NCBI GenBank assembly: GCA_945882095.1
Contig: CAMCWF010000002.1
Coordinates: 62,001 to 126,000, forward strand
DNA from: Chryseobacterium gleum
Lineage (GTDB): Bacteria > Bacteroidota > Bacteroidia > Flavobacteriales_D > Crocinitomicaceae
Direction of reading: 5' to 3'
Length of the DNA stretch: 64,000 bases
Of this stretch, positions 16,924 to 25,523 are shown one piece after another; position 1 is the stretch's first letter, and each line of letters begins with the position of its first letter. The notes beneath the pieces were generated by a model. It had not been told where the DNA came from. It saw only the letters and a list, made by a program, of their open reading frames with translations, and did no database searches. The translations under genes were made by a program, and so were the position numbers.

Positions 16924-17583
16924 ATGAAAAAAATCTATTTTATGATGTTTACGTTGTTTTTAACAATGTCGGCAAATGCGCAAATGATGCAAGGTGATGT
17001 TGCTATTGACCCATACATCGGGGTTCCCAATTGGGCGAATGCCATTTTGTTTAAGGAATATAGTGGAGAGGCAACAACCGTTTCGAATTACAGGGTTTTG
17101 GGTGGTTCACTTTCATATGGTGGACGTGTTGAGTACATGGCATCTGAAAAAGTGGGTGTGGGTGCAGATGTAAATTATGAAGTTTCAGGTTTTGGGTATT
17201 CATTTCAAGATTATGCCTACGATGCAACAGGTACTGCACTTCAAGATGCGAATGGAAATTACATTTATACGAATTATGACAGGGAGTATACTTCTAAAAA
17301 ATTGCGCGCAATGTTTCGTTTGAACTATCACTTTGTAAAAGAAGGTAAAATTGATATGTACACAGGATTTGCAGCGGGTTACAAAAGCGCCAAAAGGGAA
17401 ACCGTTACTGCTCCTACCAATCCAAGTTTTCTTGATGCCGATATGACCAAAGCATTAATTCCCGTAACTGCAAGGATAGCCGTTGGAGCTAAAATGTACT
17501 TTACCAACAACATTGGGGCACACATCGAGTTGGGCTTAGGTGGTGGTGGTTTACTACAATTTGGCGTCTCTGCTAAATTCTAA
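16924..17583 (+). CDS. Outer-membrane beta-barrel protein (porin-like)
   Basis: 219 residues with a signal peptide (about 1-19, ending ANAQ). The mature part has alternating hydrophobic strands rich in Gly, Tyr and Phe, such as LRAMFRLNYHF and IDMYTGFAAGYKSA, and ends in an aromatic strand LQFGVSAKF, the usual terminal Phe signature of outer-membrane barrels. About eight strands fit the length. It is a single gene followed by its own terminator. The ligand or role is unknown. Confidence 0.8.
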   Translation: MKKIYFMMFTLFLTMSANAQMMQGDVAIDPYIGVPNWANAILFKEYSGEATTVSNYRVLGGSLSYGGRVEYMASEKVGVGADVNYEVSGFGYSFQDYAYDATGTALQDANGNYIYTNYDREYTSKKLRAMFRLNYHFVKEGKIDMYTGFAAGYKSAKRETVTAPTNPSFLDADMTKALIPVTARIAVGAKMYFTNNIGAHIELGLGGGGLLQFGVSAKF

Positions 17584-17604
17584 CACACGCTCTAACACAC
17601 GCTA
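17581..17604 (+). repeat. 12-base tandem duplication at the end of the barrel gene
   Basis: TAACACACGCTC at 17581-17592 is followed at once by TAACACACGCTA at 17593-17604; 11 of 12 positions match. The first copy begins with the gene stop codon, so the duplication repeats the stop in frame and does not alter the protein. Confidence 0.8.
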
Positions 17605-17613
17605 TAAAATACG

Positions 17614-17637
17614 AAAGCCGCTTGTGCGGCTTTTTTT
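17614..17637 (+). terminator. Intrinsic terminator after the barrel gene
   Basis: AAAGCCGC at 17614-17621 pairs with GCGGCTTT at 17626-17633 around a TTGT loop, and T residues run to 17637. It lies 31 bases after the stop codon and ahead of the convergent aconitase gene. Confidence 0.85.
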
Positions 17638-17694
17638 ATGCTTTGTAATTCGGGCAAGTGTAAAGTCCCTTTGCGAACTTGCGAACGAAAGTTC

Positions 17695-19959
17695 TTAGTT
17701 CTCCATCAGTTTAATCAAGTTCAATGCAGAACCTGCTTTAAACCATTCGATTTGAGAAGCATTGTAAGTATGGTTTACCTTGATGTCCTCTGTTGTACCA
17801 TTTTGGTGATGGATGCGCAAAGTCAATTGTTTTTCCGGGGCAAATTCTTTAAGGTCTACGAAGTCAAACACATCGTCTTCTAAAATTTTGTCGTAATCGC
17901 TTTCGTTCGCAAAGGTTAACCCAAGCATGCCTTGTTTCTTCAAATTGGTTTCATGGATTCTTGCGAAAGATTTCACCAATACGGCAGCCACGCCCAAATG
18001 TCTTGGTTCCATTGCAGCATGTTCTCTTGAGGAGCCTTCTCCATAATTGTGGTCTCCTACAACCATGGTAGGGATTCCCGCTGCTTTGTATGCTCGCTGT
18101 ACGGCTGGTACTTCACCATACGTTCCTGTCAACAAATTCTTAACGGAATTGATGTTTCCAGTAAAAGCATTTTCTGCACCAATCAATAAATTGTTTGAAA
18201 TGTTGTCCAAGTGACCTCTGTATTTTAACCATGGACCCGCCATGGAGATATGGTCTGTGGTACATTTTCCTTTAGCTTTGATCAATAATTTCATCCCCGT
18301 GATGTTCTCACCGTCCCAAATCGGGAAGTTTTCCAACAACTGTAGACGTTGTGAATCGGGTGCTACCAATACTTCTATGTTGCTTCCATCTTCCGCGGGT
18401 GCTTGGTATCCGTTGTCTTCAACATCAAAACCTTTTGAAGGCAATTCTTCACCTCTTGGAGGACTTAATTTGATTTCTTTTCCTTCTGAGTTTGTTAGGG
18501 TGTCTGTCAATGGGTTAAATCCTAAGTCACCGGCAATTGCCAAGGCTGCTACCATTTCTGGACTCGTTACAAACGCATGTGTATTTGGATTTCCGTCTGC
18601 TCTTTTGGAAAAGTTACGATTGAAGGAATGTACAATGGTGTTTTTCTCTTGTTTTTCAGCGCCGTCCCTAGACCATTGTCCAATGCAAGGACCACAGGCA
18701 TTGGTGAAAATTTTAGTACCCATTTTCTCAAAGGGTGTAAGAATCCCATCGCGTTCCGCGGTAAAACGTACTTGTTCAGACCCTGGGTTGATTCCAAAAG
18801 CAGCTTTGGGTTGAATTCCGTTGGCTACGGCTTGTTCTACAATGGATGCTGCCCGAGCCAAATCTTCGTATGAAGAATTCGTACAAGATCCTATCAATCC
18901 CCATTCAACCTTCATTGGCCATTCGTTCTTCTCCGCTTCGGCTTTCATTTTGGATACCGGCGTACCACGGTCTGGCGTAAATGGACCATTGATGTGTGGT
19001 TCTAATTCAGACAGGTTGATTTCAATCAATTGATCGAAATAATCTTTTGGATTTTTATAAACCTCTGCATCTCCGGTTAAATGATCGGCGATGGCATCTG
19101 CTGCAATTACCACTTCTTCGCGACCCGTGGCATTCAAATAGCGACGCATTGAATCGTCATATCCAAAGGTGGATGTAGTTGCACCAATTTCTGCACCCAT
19201 GTTGCAAATGGTCCCTTTACCTGTACAAGAAAGTGACAATGCACCTTCCCCAAAATACTCAACAACACATCCTGTTCCACCTTTCACGGTAAGGATATCA
19301 GCGACTTTTAAGATGACATCTTTGGCAGAGGTCCACCCGTTTAATTTTCCTGTAAGCTTAACGCCGATGAGTTTTGGAAACTTTAATTCCCATGCCATAC
19401 CGGCCATAACATCTACCGCGTCTGCGCCTCCAACACCAATGGCAATCATTCCCAATCCACCCGCATTCACGGTGTGAGAATCGGTACCAATCATCATCCC
19501 GCCAGGAAAAGCATAGTTTTCCAACACAACCTGGTGAATGATTCCAGCGCCTGGTTTCCAAAAACCAATGCCATATTTAGTTGAAATAGAGGCTAAAAAA
19601 TTAAATACTTCATTGTTTTGATTTAGTGAAGCCTGAAGGTCTTTGTCTGCACCTAATCTTGCTTGAATTAAATGGTCGGCATGCACAGTAGAAGGAACCG
19701 CAACACGTTTTTTACCTGCTTGCATGAATTGTAACAAAGCCATTTGCGCCGTAGCATCTTGCATGGCAACACGATCTGGAGCGAAATCAACGTAGGATTT
19801 TCCACGCTCATAAGAATGGTTGGTATCATCGTTCCACAAGTGGGCAAATAAAATTTTCTCGGAAAGCGTTAGGGGCTTTTTTACAATTTTTCTTGCTGCT
19901 TCAATGCGCTCAGGGTATTGTGCATACACCTTTTTAATCATGTCTAAATCAAAAACCAT
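17695..19959 (-). CDS. acn: Aconitate hydratase (mitochondrial-type)
   Basis: 754 residues, the length of the mitochondrial-type aconitase found in Bacteroidota. Fe-S ligands are visible in [14 protein letters not shown] and [10 protein letters not shown], which give one plus two cysteines. Other motifs are [22 protein letters not shown] in the N-terminal domain and [15 protein letters not shown] with [20 protein letters not shown] in the swivel domain. It converts citrate to isocitrate in the TCA cycle. It stands alone, divergent from the CoA-transferase gene and convergent with the barrel gene. Confidence 0.96.
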   Translation of the reverse strand: MVFDLDMIKKVYAQYPERIEAARKIVKKPLTLSEKILFAHLWNDDTNHSYERGKSYVDFAPDRVAMQDATAQMALLQFMQAGKKRVAVPSTVHADHLIQARLGADKDLQASLNQNNEVFNFLASISTKYGIGFWKPGAGIIHQVVLENYAFPGGMMIGTDSHTVNAGGLGMIAIGVGGADAVDVMAGMAWELKFPKLIGVKLTGKLNGWTSAKDVILKVADILTVKGGTGCVVEYFGEGALSLSCTGKGTICNMGAEIGATTSTFGYDDSMRRYLNATGREEVVIAADAIADHLTGDAEVYKNPKDYFDQLIEINLSELEPHINGPFTPDRGTPVSKMKAEAEKNEWPMKVEWGLIGSCTNSSYEDLARAASIVEQAVANGIQPKAAFGINPGSEQVRFTAERDGILTPFEKMGTKIFTNACGPCIGQWSRDGAEKQEKNTIVHSFNRNFSKRADGNPNTHAFVTSPEMVAALAIAGDLGFNPLTDTLTNSEGKEIKLSPPRGEELPSKGFDVEDNGYQAPAEDGSNIEVLVAPDSQRLQLLENFPIWDGENITGMKLLIKAKGKCTTDHISMAGPWLKYRGHLDNISNNLLIGAENAFTGNINSVKNLLTGTYGEVPAVQRAYKAAGIPTMVVGDHNYGEGSSREHAAMEPRHLGVAAVLVKSFARIHETNLKKQGMLGLTFANESDYDKILEDDVFDFVDLKEFAPEKQLTLRIHHQNGTTEDIKVNHTYNASQIEWFKAGSALNLIKLMEN

Positions 19960-20083
19960 AGTAACTTTTTTTGTTGTGCAAATCTACTTAATTTGTACGG
20001 AAATCATTCCGTGACAATCAGCATTCTTTACTTTTTTTTGCTCGATCATGCTTTCAACGGCGAATTGGGTTAAATTTGATTCC

Positions 20084-21136
20084 ATGTTTTCAGATTTAAA
20101 AGTCATCGATTTATCAACGGTTTTGGCAGGTCCAACGGTAGGGTCTTTTTTTTCTGAATTGGGAGCAGAAGTTGTTAAAATTGAACATCCGAAGCACAAA
20201 GATGTCACCCGAACCTGGCGTATACCCAATGAAAAAAACAGCATAACCTCGTATTTTTCTAGCTGTAACTACAACAAAAACTATCAATTTTTAGATTTAA
20301 CACTTCCAACGGATTATCACCATTTCTTAAGGCAACTTGTAACCGCAGACCTACTTCTCATGAATTTCAAAAAGGGGGATGACGAGAAACTAGGTTTGAC
20401 AGAAGCGAAATTGCGCGCGGTCAACCCAAACCTAATCATTGCGAAAATCTCAGGTTTTGGATCCGATTCCGACCGTGTCGCCTATGATTTAATCCTCCAA
20501 GCTGAAACCGGATTTATGTCCATGAACGGTGAATATGATTCGATGCCACTTAAAATGCCGGTTGCCCTCATTGATGTTTTGGCAGCGCATCAACTAAAAG
20601 AAGGGATTTTGATTTCTTTATTGAAAAAACAAAAGACGAATGTGGGAAGTACGGTAGAAGTGTCACTTTATGACGCGGCAATATGCAGCCTTGTAAACCA
20701 AGCAAGCAATTACCTTATGAATGGTAACGTTCCCTTTCGCATGGGGAGTCTTCACCCAAACATAGCGCCTTACGGCGAGTTGTTTTCGACCAAAGACAAG
20801 GCCTTGGTAACTTTTGCAATTGGATCTAACAAGCATTTTGAATGGCTATGCATCCTTTTGAATTGCCCTGAAATCCCTAAGGATCCTCGTTTTTTGAACA
20901 ATGTTGATCGGGTAGCTAACAGAAAAATATTGTTCGAATTGCTCGAGCCGATGGTAAAACAACAGGATTCTTACAGCCTTTCCCAACAGATGTCGAAGAA
21001 ATTTATTCCAATGGGGATTGTAAAAAACCTAGATGAAGTATTTAAATCGCCGCAAGCGAAACAACTCATCAAGGAAGAATTGATCGACGGTGAAATGACC
21101 CGAAGGGTTTCCCAAATTGCCTTCAAATGGAAGTAA
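20084..21136 (+). CDS. CaiB/BaiF-family (class III) CoA-transferase
   Basis: 350 residues from the ATG at 20084; an earlier in-frame ATG at 20048 would add 12 residues that do not look like the family start. FSDLKVIDLSTVLAGPTVGSF, then LGAEVVKIEHPKHKD are classic for the N-terminus. AYDLILQAETGFMSMNGEYD holds the catalytic Asp, and ALIDVLAAHQLKEGIL follows. These cytoplasmic enzymes move CoA between carboxylic acids; the substrate is not predictable. The protein is shorter than many family members (about 400), consistent with Bacteroidota versions. It overlaps the GNAT gene by 10 bases. Confidence 0.88.
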   Translation: MFSDLKVIDLSTVLAGPTVGSFFSELGAEVVKIEHPKHKDVTRTWRIPNEKNSITSYFSSCNYNKNYQFLDLTLPTDYHHFLRQLVTADLLLMNFKKGDDEKLGLTEAKLRAVNPNLIIAKISGFGSDSDRVAYDLILQAETGFMSMNGEYDSMPLKMPVALIDVLAAHQLKEGILISLLKKQKTNVGSTVEVSLYDAAICSLVNQASNYLMNGNVPFRMGSLHPNIAPYGELFSTKDKALVTFAIGSNKHFEWLCILLNCPEIPKDPRFLNNVDRVANRKILFELLEPMVKQQDSYSLSQQMSKKFIPMGIVKNLDEVFKSPQAKQLIKEELIDGEMTRRVSQIAFKWK

Positions 21137-21558
21137 GGTCACCAAAAACTGCACAAGAATGGGAAGCCTATTTTAGCCTGCGTTATGAAGTTTTACGTAA
21201 ACCATGGAATCAACCCCCTGGAACAGAAAGGGATGGATTGGAAGACCAAGCCAAGCATTTCGCTTGTTTTTCCGCATCCATAATAATTGGGGTAGGTCGG
21301 TTGGATCAAGTTTCTCCCGAAGTTTTTCAAATTCGTTACATGGCGGTTCATCCAGATGCCCAAAACAAAGGAATTGGTAGGATGATCATTAGAAAAATGG
21401 AAGCAGAAGCGTGGGTAAATGGGGCTCAAACCATCCTTTTGCATGCGCGTGAAAATGCAATGGGATTTTATGAATCGTTAGGATATGAACTTCAGTCGAT
21501 TTCGCATTTGCTCTTTGGTACCATTCAACATTTTTTAATGCAAAAGAAAAAGGGATAG
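21127..21558 (+). CDS. GNAT-family N-acetyltransferase
   Basis: 143 residues, one GNAT domain. The acetyl-CoA-binding segment appears as IRYMAVHPDAQNKGIGRMII (motif A, Q/RxxGxG/A form QNKGIG), with ARENAMGFYESLGYE as motif B and YELQS after it. The N-terminal YFSLRYEVLRKPWNQPPGTE resembles ElaA-like enzymes. The substrate is unknown. Its start overlaps the CoA-transferase gene end, so the two share a transcript. A convergent subtilase gene follows 40 bases later. Confidence 0.88.
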   Translation: MEVRSPKTAQEWEAYFSLRYEVLRKPWNQPPGTERDGLEDQAKHFACFSASIIIGVGRLDQVSPEVFQIRYMAVHPDAQNKGIGRMIIRKMEAEAWVNGAQTILLHARENAMGFYESLGYELQSISHLLFGTIQHFLMQKKKG

Positions 21559-21598
21559 CCGTTGCTACCCCTTCTCCTAACCTTTAACCTAACCATCC

Positions 21599-23719
21599 TT
21601 ACATAACCACGATTCTTTTTGTGGTTGTATTTCCTTTGTCATTTACCAACGTTACAAGATACATTCCTGTAGCGTTTTGGTTTATGTTGTATGCCTGCTG
21701 TCCATCTACCTGTACATTCTCAACTTGTTTTCCTTGCGCATCTGTAATCAAAAGCGTTTTCATTGTTCCTGTCCATGTGATGGTCGCATTCCCATTGCTT
21801 GGATTTGGATACACAGATACCTCAGCATTTTGATTTTCTTCGATGCTTGCAGTTAGATCTAAAACCGTTACTTGCGTATTTGCGGTACATCCATTTGCAT
21901 CGAAAACAGTTACGTCATACACACCCGCATTGAGATTGGATAAGTCTTCGGTATTTACACCATTTGACCATGCAAATAAATAAGTAGGTACGCCACCGGT
22001 AACGCTTAGGTCAATGCTTCCAGGGTTGCTCGTCGTAACATCGGTAACCATAGCGCTAAGATTCAACTGCGCAGGTTGTAAAACATCAAAGCTTCCGTAA
22101 GCCGTACACCCATTCCCGTCAACCAACGTTAAACGGTACGTCCCAGAAGGAATGTTATTAAGGTCTTGTGTGTTTGCACCGTTGTCCCAGAAATAGCTGT
22201 AGTTCGGTGTGCCTTGTGTCACGGTAACGTCAATCGCACCATTGCTTTGACCAAAACACTGAACATGTGTCAAAGTAGCATTCAATTGCAAAGGCGTTGC
22301 TGTATTGATGAGTATGGTCGTGTCTGCAGTACAACCGTGTGCATCGGTAAGAGATAAGGTATAGTTACCGTTTGCCAAACCTGCGTTTTGCAATCCGCTC
22401 ATTCCATTTGACCAAGACACGTTAAAAGGTGCCGTAAATTGGCTTGGTGCAAGGGTAATGGAACCTGTAGAGGATTGGCATAGACCTACCACATTTGCGT
22501 TGAAATGTCCATTGCTAACAAAGCCAGATGCCATAGCAACCGCATTTGCAGCATTTAATCTGCCTGCTCCAATTTTACCTGCATAATTTGGGTTTAATAG
22601 GTCGATATTGTTGGAGCTGTTTTTCAATATGGTTTCAATGTCATTGTTCGTTAGACAAGGGTTTGCAGTCAACATTAAGGCAATGGTTCCCGTAACAAAG
22701 GGTGCTGCATAAGATGTACCTGAACTTGCCAAATACCAACCGCTCATAGGCGCAATGGCAACATCATACCCAGGCGCAGACAAATCTACCATGTTGTTGT
22801 GTTGGTGTGTGGAATTTGGATCGCCAGCCATTTGTTCGTGATTGTCAGATTGACCGATGCTTGTAACGGCAAATACGTGTGCATAAGCAGCTGGGTAAAC
22901 CAATGCATCGGGTGTGCCACAGGTATTTCCATTTCCTGCCGCCGCAACTGCGAAGGTTCCGTTGTCATATATTTCGGTCATCACATCTTGTTCGTACTGA
23001 TTGTAGAAACATCCTGAGGTCCAACTGATATTGATTACGTCAATCCCAGCATAGGAAGCCAATAGGATTTCGTTGTAGTTCATTTGATAGAAAGCAATGG
23101 ACGAATTGAATCCGATGGCACTCAACCCTTGATTGTTATCCGTATTTCCTGCGGCAATGATAGAAACGGCATTTCCGTGTGAAGGAGTAGCTGTGTTTGA
23201 AGCATCGTAATGAACGATTTTCCCCGCTAATTCTTCGTGGTTAGGGGTGATGTTTTGGTCACTGATGCCAATCACAAAGTTACTGCTTCCGTGTGTTACG
23301 TCCCAAGCGCTTTGTGCTTGAATGAGGTTAAGTGCATAGTCGGTAGGCACCATCAAGTTGAAATCGTTCGTTGAATAAAGCGCTTGGTAGTTAGGTGCAT
23401 TTTCAATTCCGGAAACAACCGAAACTTCTTTAAGACTGTTCTTTAGTTCGCTTTCTTCACAGTTACATGTGAAAGCGTACACCTTTTGTAATTTTTCGCT
23501 TTTTGATGCGGGAAGTGCTTGAGTAACCGAAACGATGTTTACATTAGAAATGGCAGCGTTGAGGGCTGGATTGGCAGAACTTAATTTTCCGTCTGCTGTC
23601 ATGGTAGGAATTGCATTCACTTCCGTGATTTGCGCCCAAACAGTACTTTGATTTTGGGCAAATGATAAACTGGAAAGGGTTCCAAAAATTGCGGTGAGAA
23701 GTAGGTTTTTTGCTTTCAT
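21599..23719 (-). CDS. T9SS-exported subtilisin-like (S8) serine peptidase with SprB-like repeats
   Basis: 706 residues. Signal peptide about 1-21 (ends SFAQ). The subtilase domain spans about 135-395 with the catalytic triad D154 (GISDQNITPN), H181 (SHGNAVSIIAAG) and S336 (GTSYAAP), and oxyanion N263. About 410-625 holds three or more SprB-type repeats with the Cys-T pattern GNGCTA and a WxNG motif before each. A type A T9SS sorting domain covers about 635-706 (SVYPNPSNGNATI, then a GMYLVTL segment and final KRIVVM). The protein should be exported across the outer membrane. The prodomain lies between the signal and about 130. Confidence 0.92.
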   Translation of the reverse strand: MKAKNLLLTAIFGTLSSLSFAQNQSTVWAQITEVNAIPTMTADGKLSSANPALNAAISNVNIVSVTQALPASKSEKLQKVYAFTCNCEESELKNSLKEVSVVSGIENAPNYQALYSTNDFNLMVPTDYALNLIQAQSAWDVTHGSSNFVIGISDQNITPNHEELAGKIVHYDASNTATPSHGNAVSIIAAGNTDNNQGLSAIGFNSSIAFYQMNYNEILLASYAGIDVINISWTSGCFYNQYEQDVMTEIYDNGTFAVAAAGNGNTCGTPDALVYPAAYAHVFAVTSIGQSDNHEQMAGDPNSTHQHNNMVDLSAPGYDVAIAPMSGWYLASSGTSYAAPFVTGTIALMLTANPCLTNNDIETILKNSSNNIDLLNPNYAGKIGAGRLNAANAVAMASGFVSNGHFNANVVGLCQSSTGSITLAPSQFTAPFNVSWSNGMSGLQNAGLANGNYTLSLTDAHGCTADTTILINTATPLQLNATLTHVQCFGQSNGAIDVTVTQGTPNYSYFWDNGANTQDLNNIPSGTYRLTLVDGNGCTAYGSFDVLQPAQLNLSAMVTDVTTSNPGSIDLSVTGGVPTYLFAWSNGVNTEDLSNLNAGVYDVTVFDANGCTANTQVTVLDLTASIEENQNAEVSVYPNPSNGNATITWTGTMKTLLITDAQGKQVENVQVDGQQAYNINQNATGMYLVTLVNDKGNTTTKRIVVM

Positions 23720-23747
23720 GATATTGTTTTTGTCGTTGTTTGTGAAT

Positions 23748-23755
23748 CAAAGTTG
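23748..23755 (-). promoter_or_regulatory. Candidate -7 box of the subtilase gene
   Basis: The minus strand reads CAACTTTG, one mismatch from TAnnTTTG, 28 bases before the start codon at 23719. Confidence 0.35.
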
Positions 23756-23794
23756 CGACATGAAAGCGGGGGGAGAAAGCAAAAAGAATAAGCC

Positions 23795-23811
23795 CTACGT
23801 AAAATACATAG
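23795..23811. promoter_or_regulatory. Palindromic operator-like site upstream of the subtilase gene
   Basis: CTACGTA at 23795-23801, a 3-base AAA spacer, then TACATAG at 23805-23811: a 7-3-7 inverted repeat with one mismatch. It lies about 39 bases upstream of the -7-like box of the subtilase gene, a position suited to an activator. The binding protein is unknown. Confidence 0.45.
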
Positions 23812-23829
23812 AGCTACACATGAGGGGTT

Positions 23830-23865
23830 AAGTAGTTGTCACGCAGGACCTGCGTAGAACTACTT
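23830..23865. repeat. Nested inverted repeat at the 3-prime end of the PhoD phosphatase gene
   Basis: Outer arms AAGTAGTT at 23830-23837 and AACTACTT at 23858-23865 flank inner arms ACGCAG at 23841-23846 and CTGCGT at 23850-23855. The outer right arm runs into the phoD-like stop codon. No T-run follows on the minus strand, so a classic terminator is not shown; it may be an RNA 3-prime-end structure. Confidence 0.6.
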
Positions 23866-25395
23866 AGATTGCGTGGAAACAGGGGCGATATTGCGTACCG
23901 AACGGCTGGCTTTTTTCTTGATTTTAGCCTTCGGTTTAAGGATGTTTTTTTCATAACACCACTGCGCGGAAGCCTTTTCATTGTTGAGTTCTACCAATAA
24001 AAACCCGTGGTCACGGAAATTTAAATAATTGATTTGTGGATTGGTTTTTCGTTTCGCCATATATTTTTCAGCCAATCTTGCTTTCCAGGTAGGAATGTAC
24101 TCATCTAAACTTGAGGAGGTGATACTTGGAGCTACCCATTCTGTACCCACGTGTGTTTTTGGATCGAAGATGTCTTTTCGCAAATCAATGGAAAACGAGG
24201 CATGAACATCGCCTGTTAAAATGATGATGTTTTTTTCTTCATCTGTCAGCCATTTAGAAAGAATTTGGTCTCTCTCAATGGGGTATCCTTCCCACATGTC
24301 CATGCTCTTCTCATATTTTGCCATCTGTTTCGGGTAGTTGTAGGAAGAAAAAATAACTTGATTTCCTATGATTTTCCATTTCGCCGTCGAATGAGATACG
24401 CCATACTGAAGCCAATCCCTTTGTTCAATACCTAACATGGAACGGGTAGAATCGGTTCGTTCTGTGTCGTTAATAGATTTTACTTGTTGTGAACGGCCCT
24501 CCATTCTTCCGTCTAACATATACAATTCAGCCAAATTCCCCATCTTGAATTTTCTTCGGATGCTGTACAAGGTATTGTCGGTTATCGGCATCCATTCAAA
24601 GTAAGCTTTCTTTCCATTCTCTTTTCGATTATACCATGAACCCTCATTCTCTTGGTGATTTTCAGCCCCTTCAACATAGGCGTCATTTGCGATTTCGTGG
24701 TCATCCCATACGGTGATAAAAGGTACCACTCTATGCAATTCCTGTAAATTTGGATCCAATCTATATTGTGCATACCTAGAACGATAATCTGTCATGGAAA
24801 CAATCTCCTTTCTTGGTAAGTGTTTTCTCGCTAAATCTTTGTTACCATAGGTTCCCTGACCATACTCATAGATATAATCACCCAAATGAATTACGAAATC
24901 CAGTTCTTTTACTTTTGCCAATGAGCCGTAGGCGTTGAAATACCCCCACTCAAAGTTGCTACAACTTGCCACTGCGAATTTTAAGTTCTCAGGATTCTCT
25001 CCAAGTGTTTTCGTAATGCCCACCACAGAGGTGTCTTGGTTGTATATGAATCGGTAGTAATAGGTCTTCCCTGGTTTAAGGTTTTCCGCATTGATTTTTC
25101 CCGTGAATCCATCTTCATAGCGAATGGAACGAATGAACTTTACAGTGGAATCTGAAAAAAGTATGTTTTCACTAAGCTCACATTCCAATTGTAGGGTACT
25201 TGATGTCCTGAAGGGATTGATTGCTGTCCAAAGTACTACGCTGTTTTGAGTGGGGTCTCCTGAGGCAATTCCAAAAGGAAAAACACCCTTGTCTTTGATC
25301 ATATCATCAATCTCTGAGCAATAAACCCGTTGTGTTTGCGCGTACATGTTCATTGTGCTTGCCGCTATAAGTAAAATGAATAGGATATTTTTCAT
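23860..25395 (-). CDS. phoD: PhoD-family alkaline phosphatase/phosphodiesterase
   Basis: 511 residues from the ATG at 25395, which begins a good signal peptide (MKNILFILLIAASTMNMYAQ); an in-frame ATG at 25431 would put 12 polar residues ahead of it. A PhoD N-terminal beta domain (about 20-120) is followed by the metallophosphatase domain with HLGDYIYEYGQG, TVWDDHEIANDAY and ILTGDVHASFSIDL. Family members are Ca/Fe-dependent exported phosphatases acting on mono- or diesters. A Lys/Ser-rich tail ends the protein. It is the second secreted phosphatase in the window. Confidence 0.9.
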   Translation of the reverse strand: MKNILFILLIAASTMNMYAQTQRVYCSEIDDMIKDKGVFPFGIASGDPTQNSVVLWTAINPFRTSSTLQLECELSENILFSDSTVKFIRSIRYEDGFTGKINAENLKPGKTYYYRFIYNQDTSVVGITKTLGENPENLKFAVASCSNFEWGYFNAYGSLAKVKELDFVIHLGDYIYEYGQGTYGNKDLARKHLPRKEIVSMTDYRSRYAQYRLDPNLQELHRVVPFITVWDDHEIANDAYVEGAENHQENEGSWYNRKENGKKAYFEWMPITDNTLYSIRRKFKMGNLAELYMLDGRMEGRSQQVKSINDTERTDSTRSMLGIEQRDWLQYGVSHSTAKWKIIGNQVIFSSYNYPKQMAKYEKSMDMWEGYPIERDQILSKWLTDEEKNIIILTGDVHASFSIDLRKDIFDPKTHVGTEWVAPSITSSSLDEYIPTWKARLAEKYMAKRKTNPQINYLNFRDHGFLLVELNNEKASAQWCYEKNILKPKAKIKKKASRSVRNIAPVSTQSK

Positions 25396-25473
25396 AGGTG
25401 GGTTAGGTGAAAAAACGTTGGAATAACTCAAATTTAATGGCCTAAATTTATCACAAAATAAAGATTTGTGACT

Positions 25474-25505
25474 TTGTTGTTGGTATTAATATTTGGTTAA
25501 ATTTG
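25474..25505 (+). promoter_or_regulatory. Promoter of the PKD-like secreted protein gene
   Basis: TTG at 25474-25476 is followed after 21 bases by TAAATTTG at 25498-25505, fitting TTG-N17-23-TAnnTTTG. The ATG at 25524 is 18 bases further on. Confidence 0.6.
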
Positions 25506-25523
25506 TTAATATTTAATTCACAT

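Noticed and set aside
18242-18814. 190-residue plus-strand ORF inside the aconitase gene
   Set aside because: It is antisense to a well conserved enzyme, with no family resemblance or promoter; open only by codon usage on the other strand.
21550-21580. Hairpin-like GGGATAGC and GCTACCCC near the GNAT stop codon
   Set aside because: The stem has a bulge and the following tract is C-rich rather than a T-run, so it is weak as a terminator.
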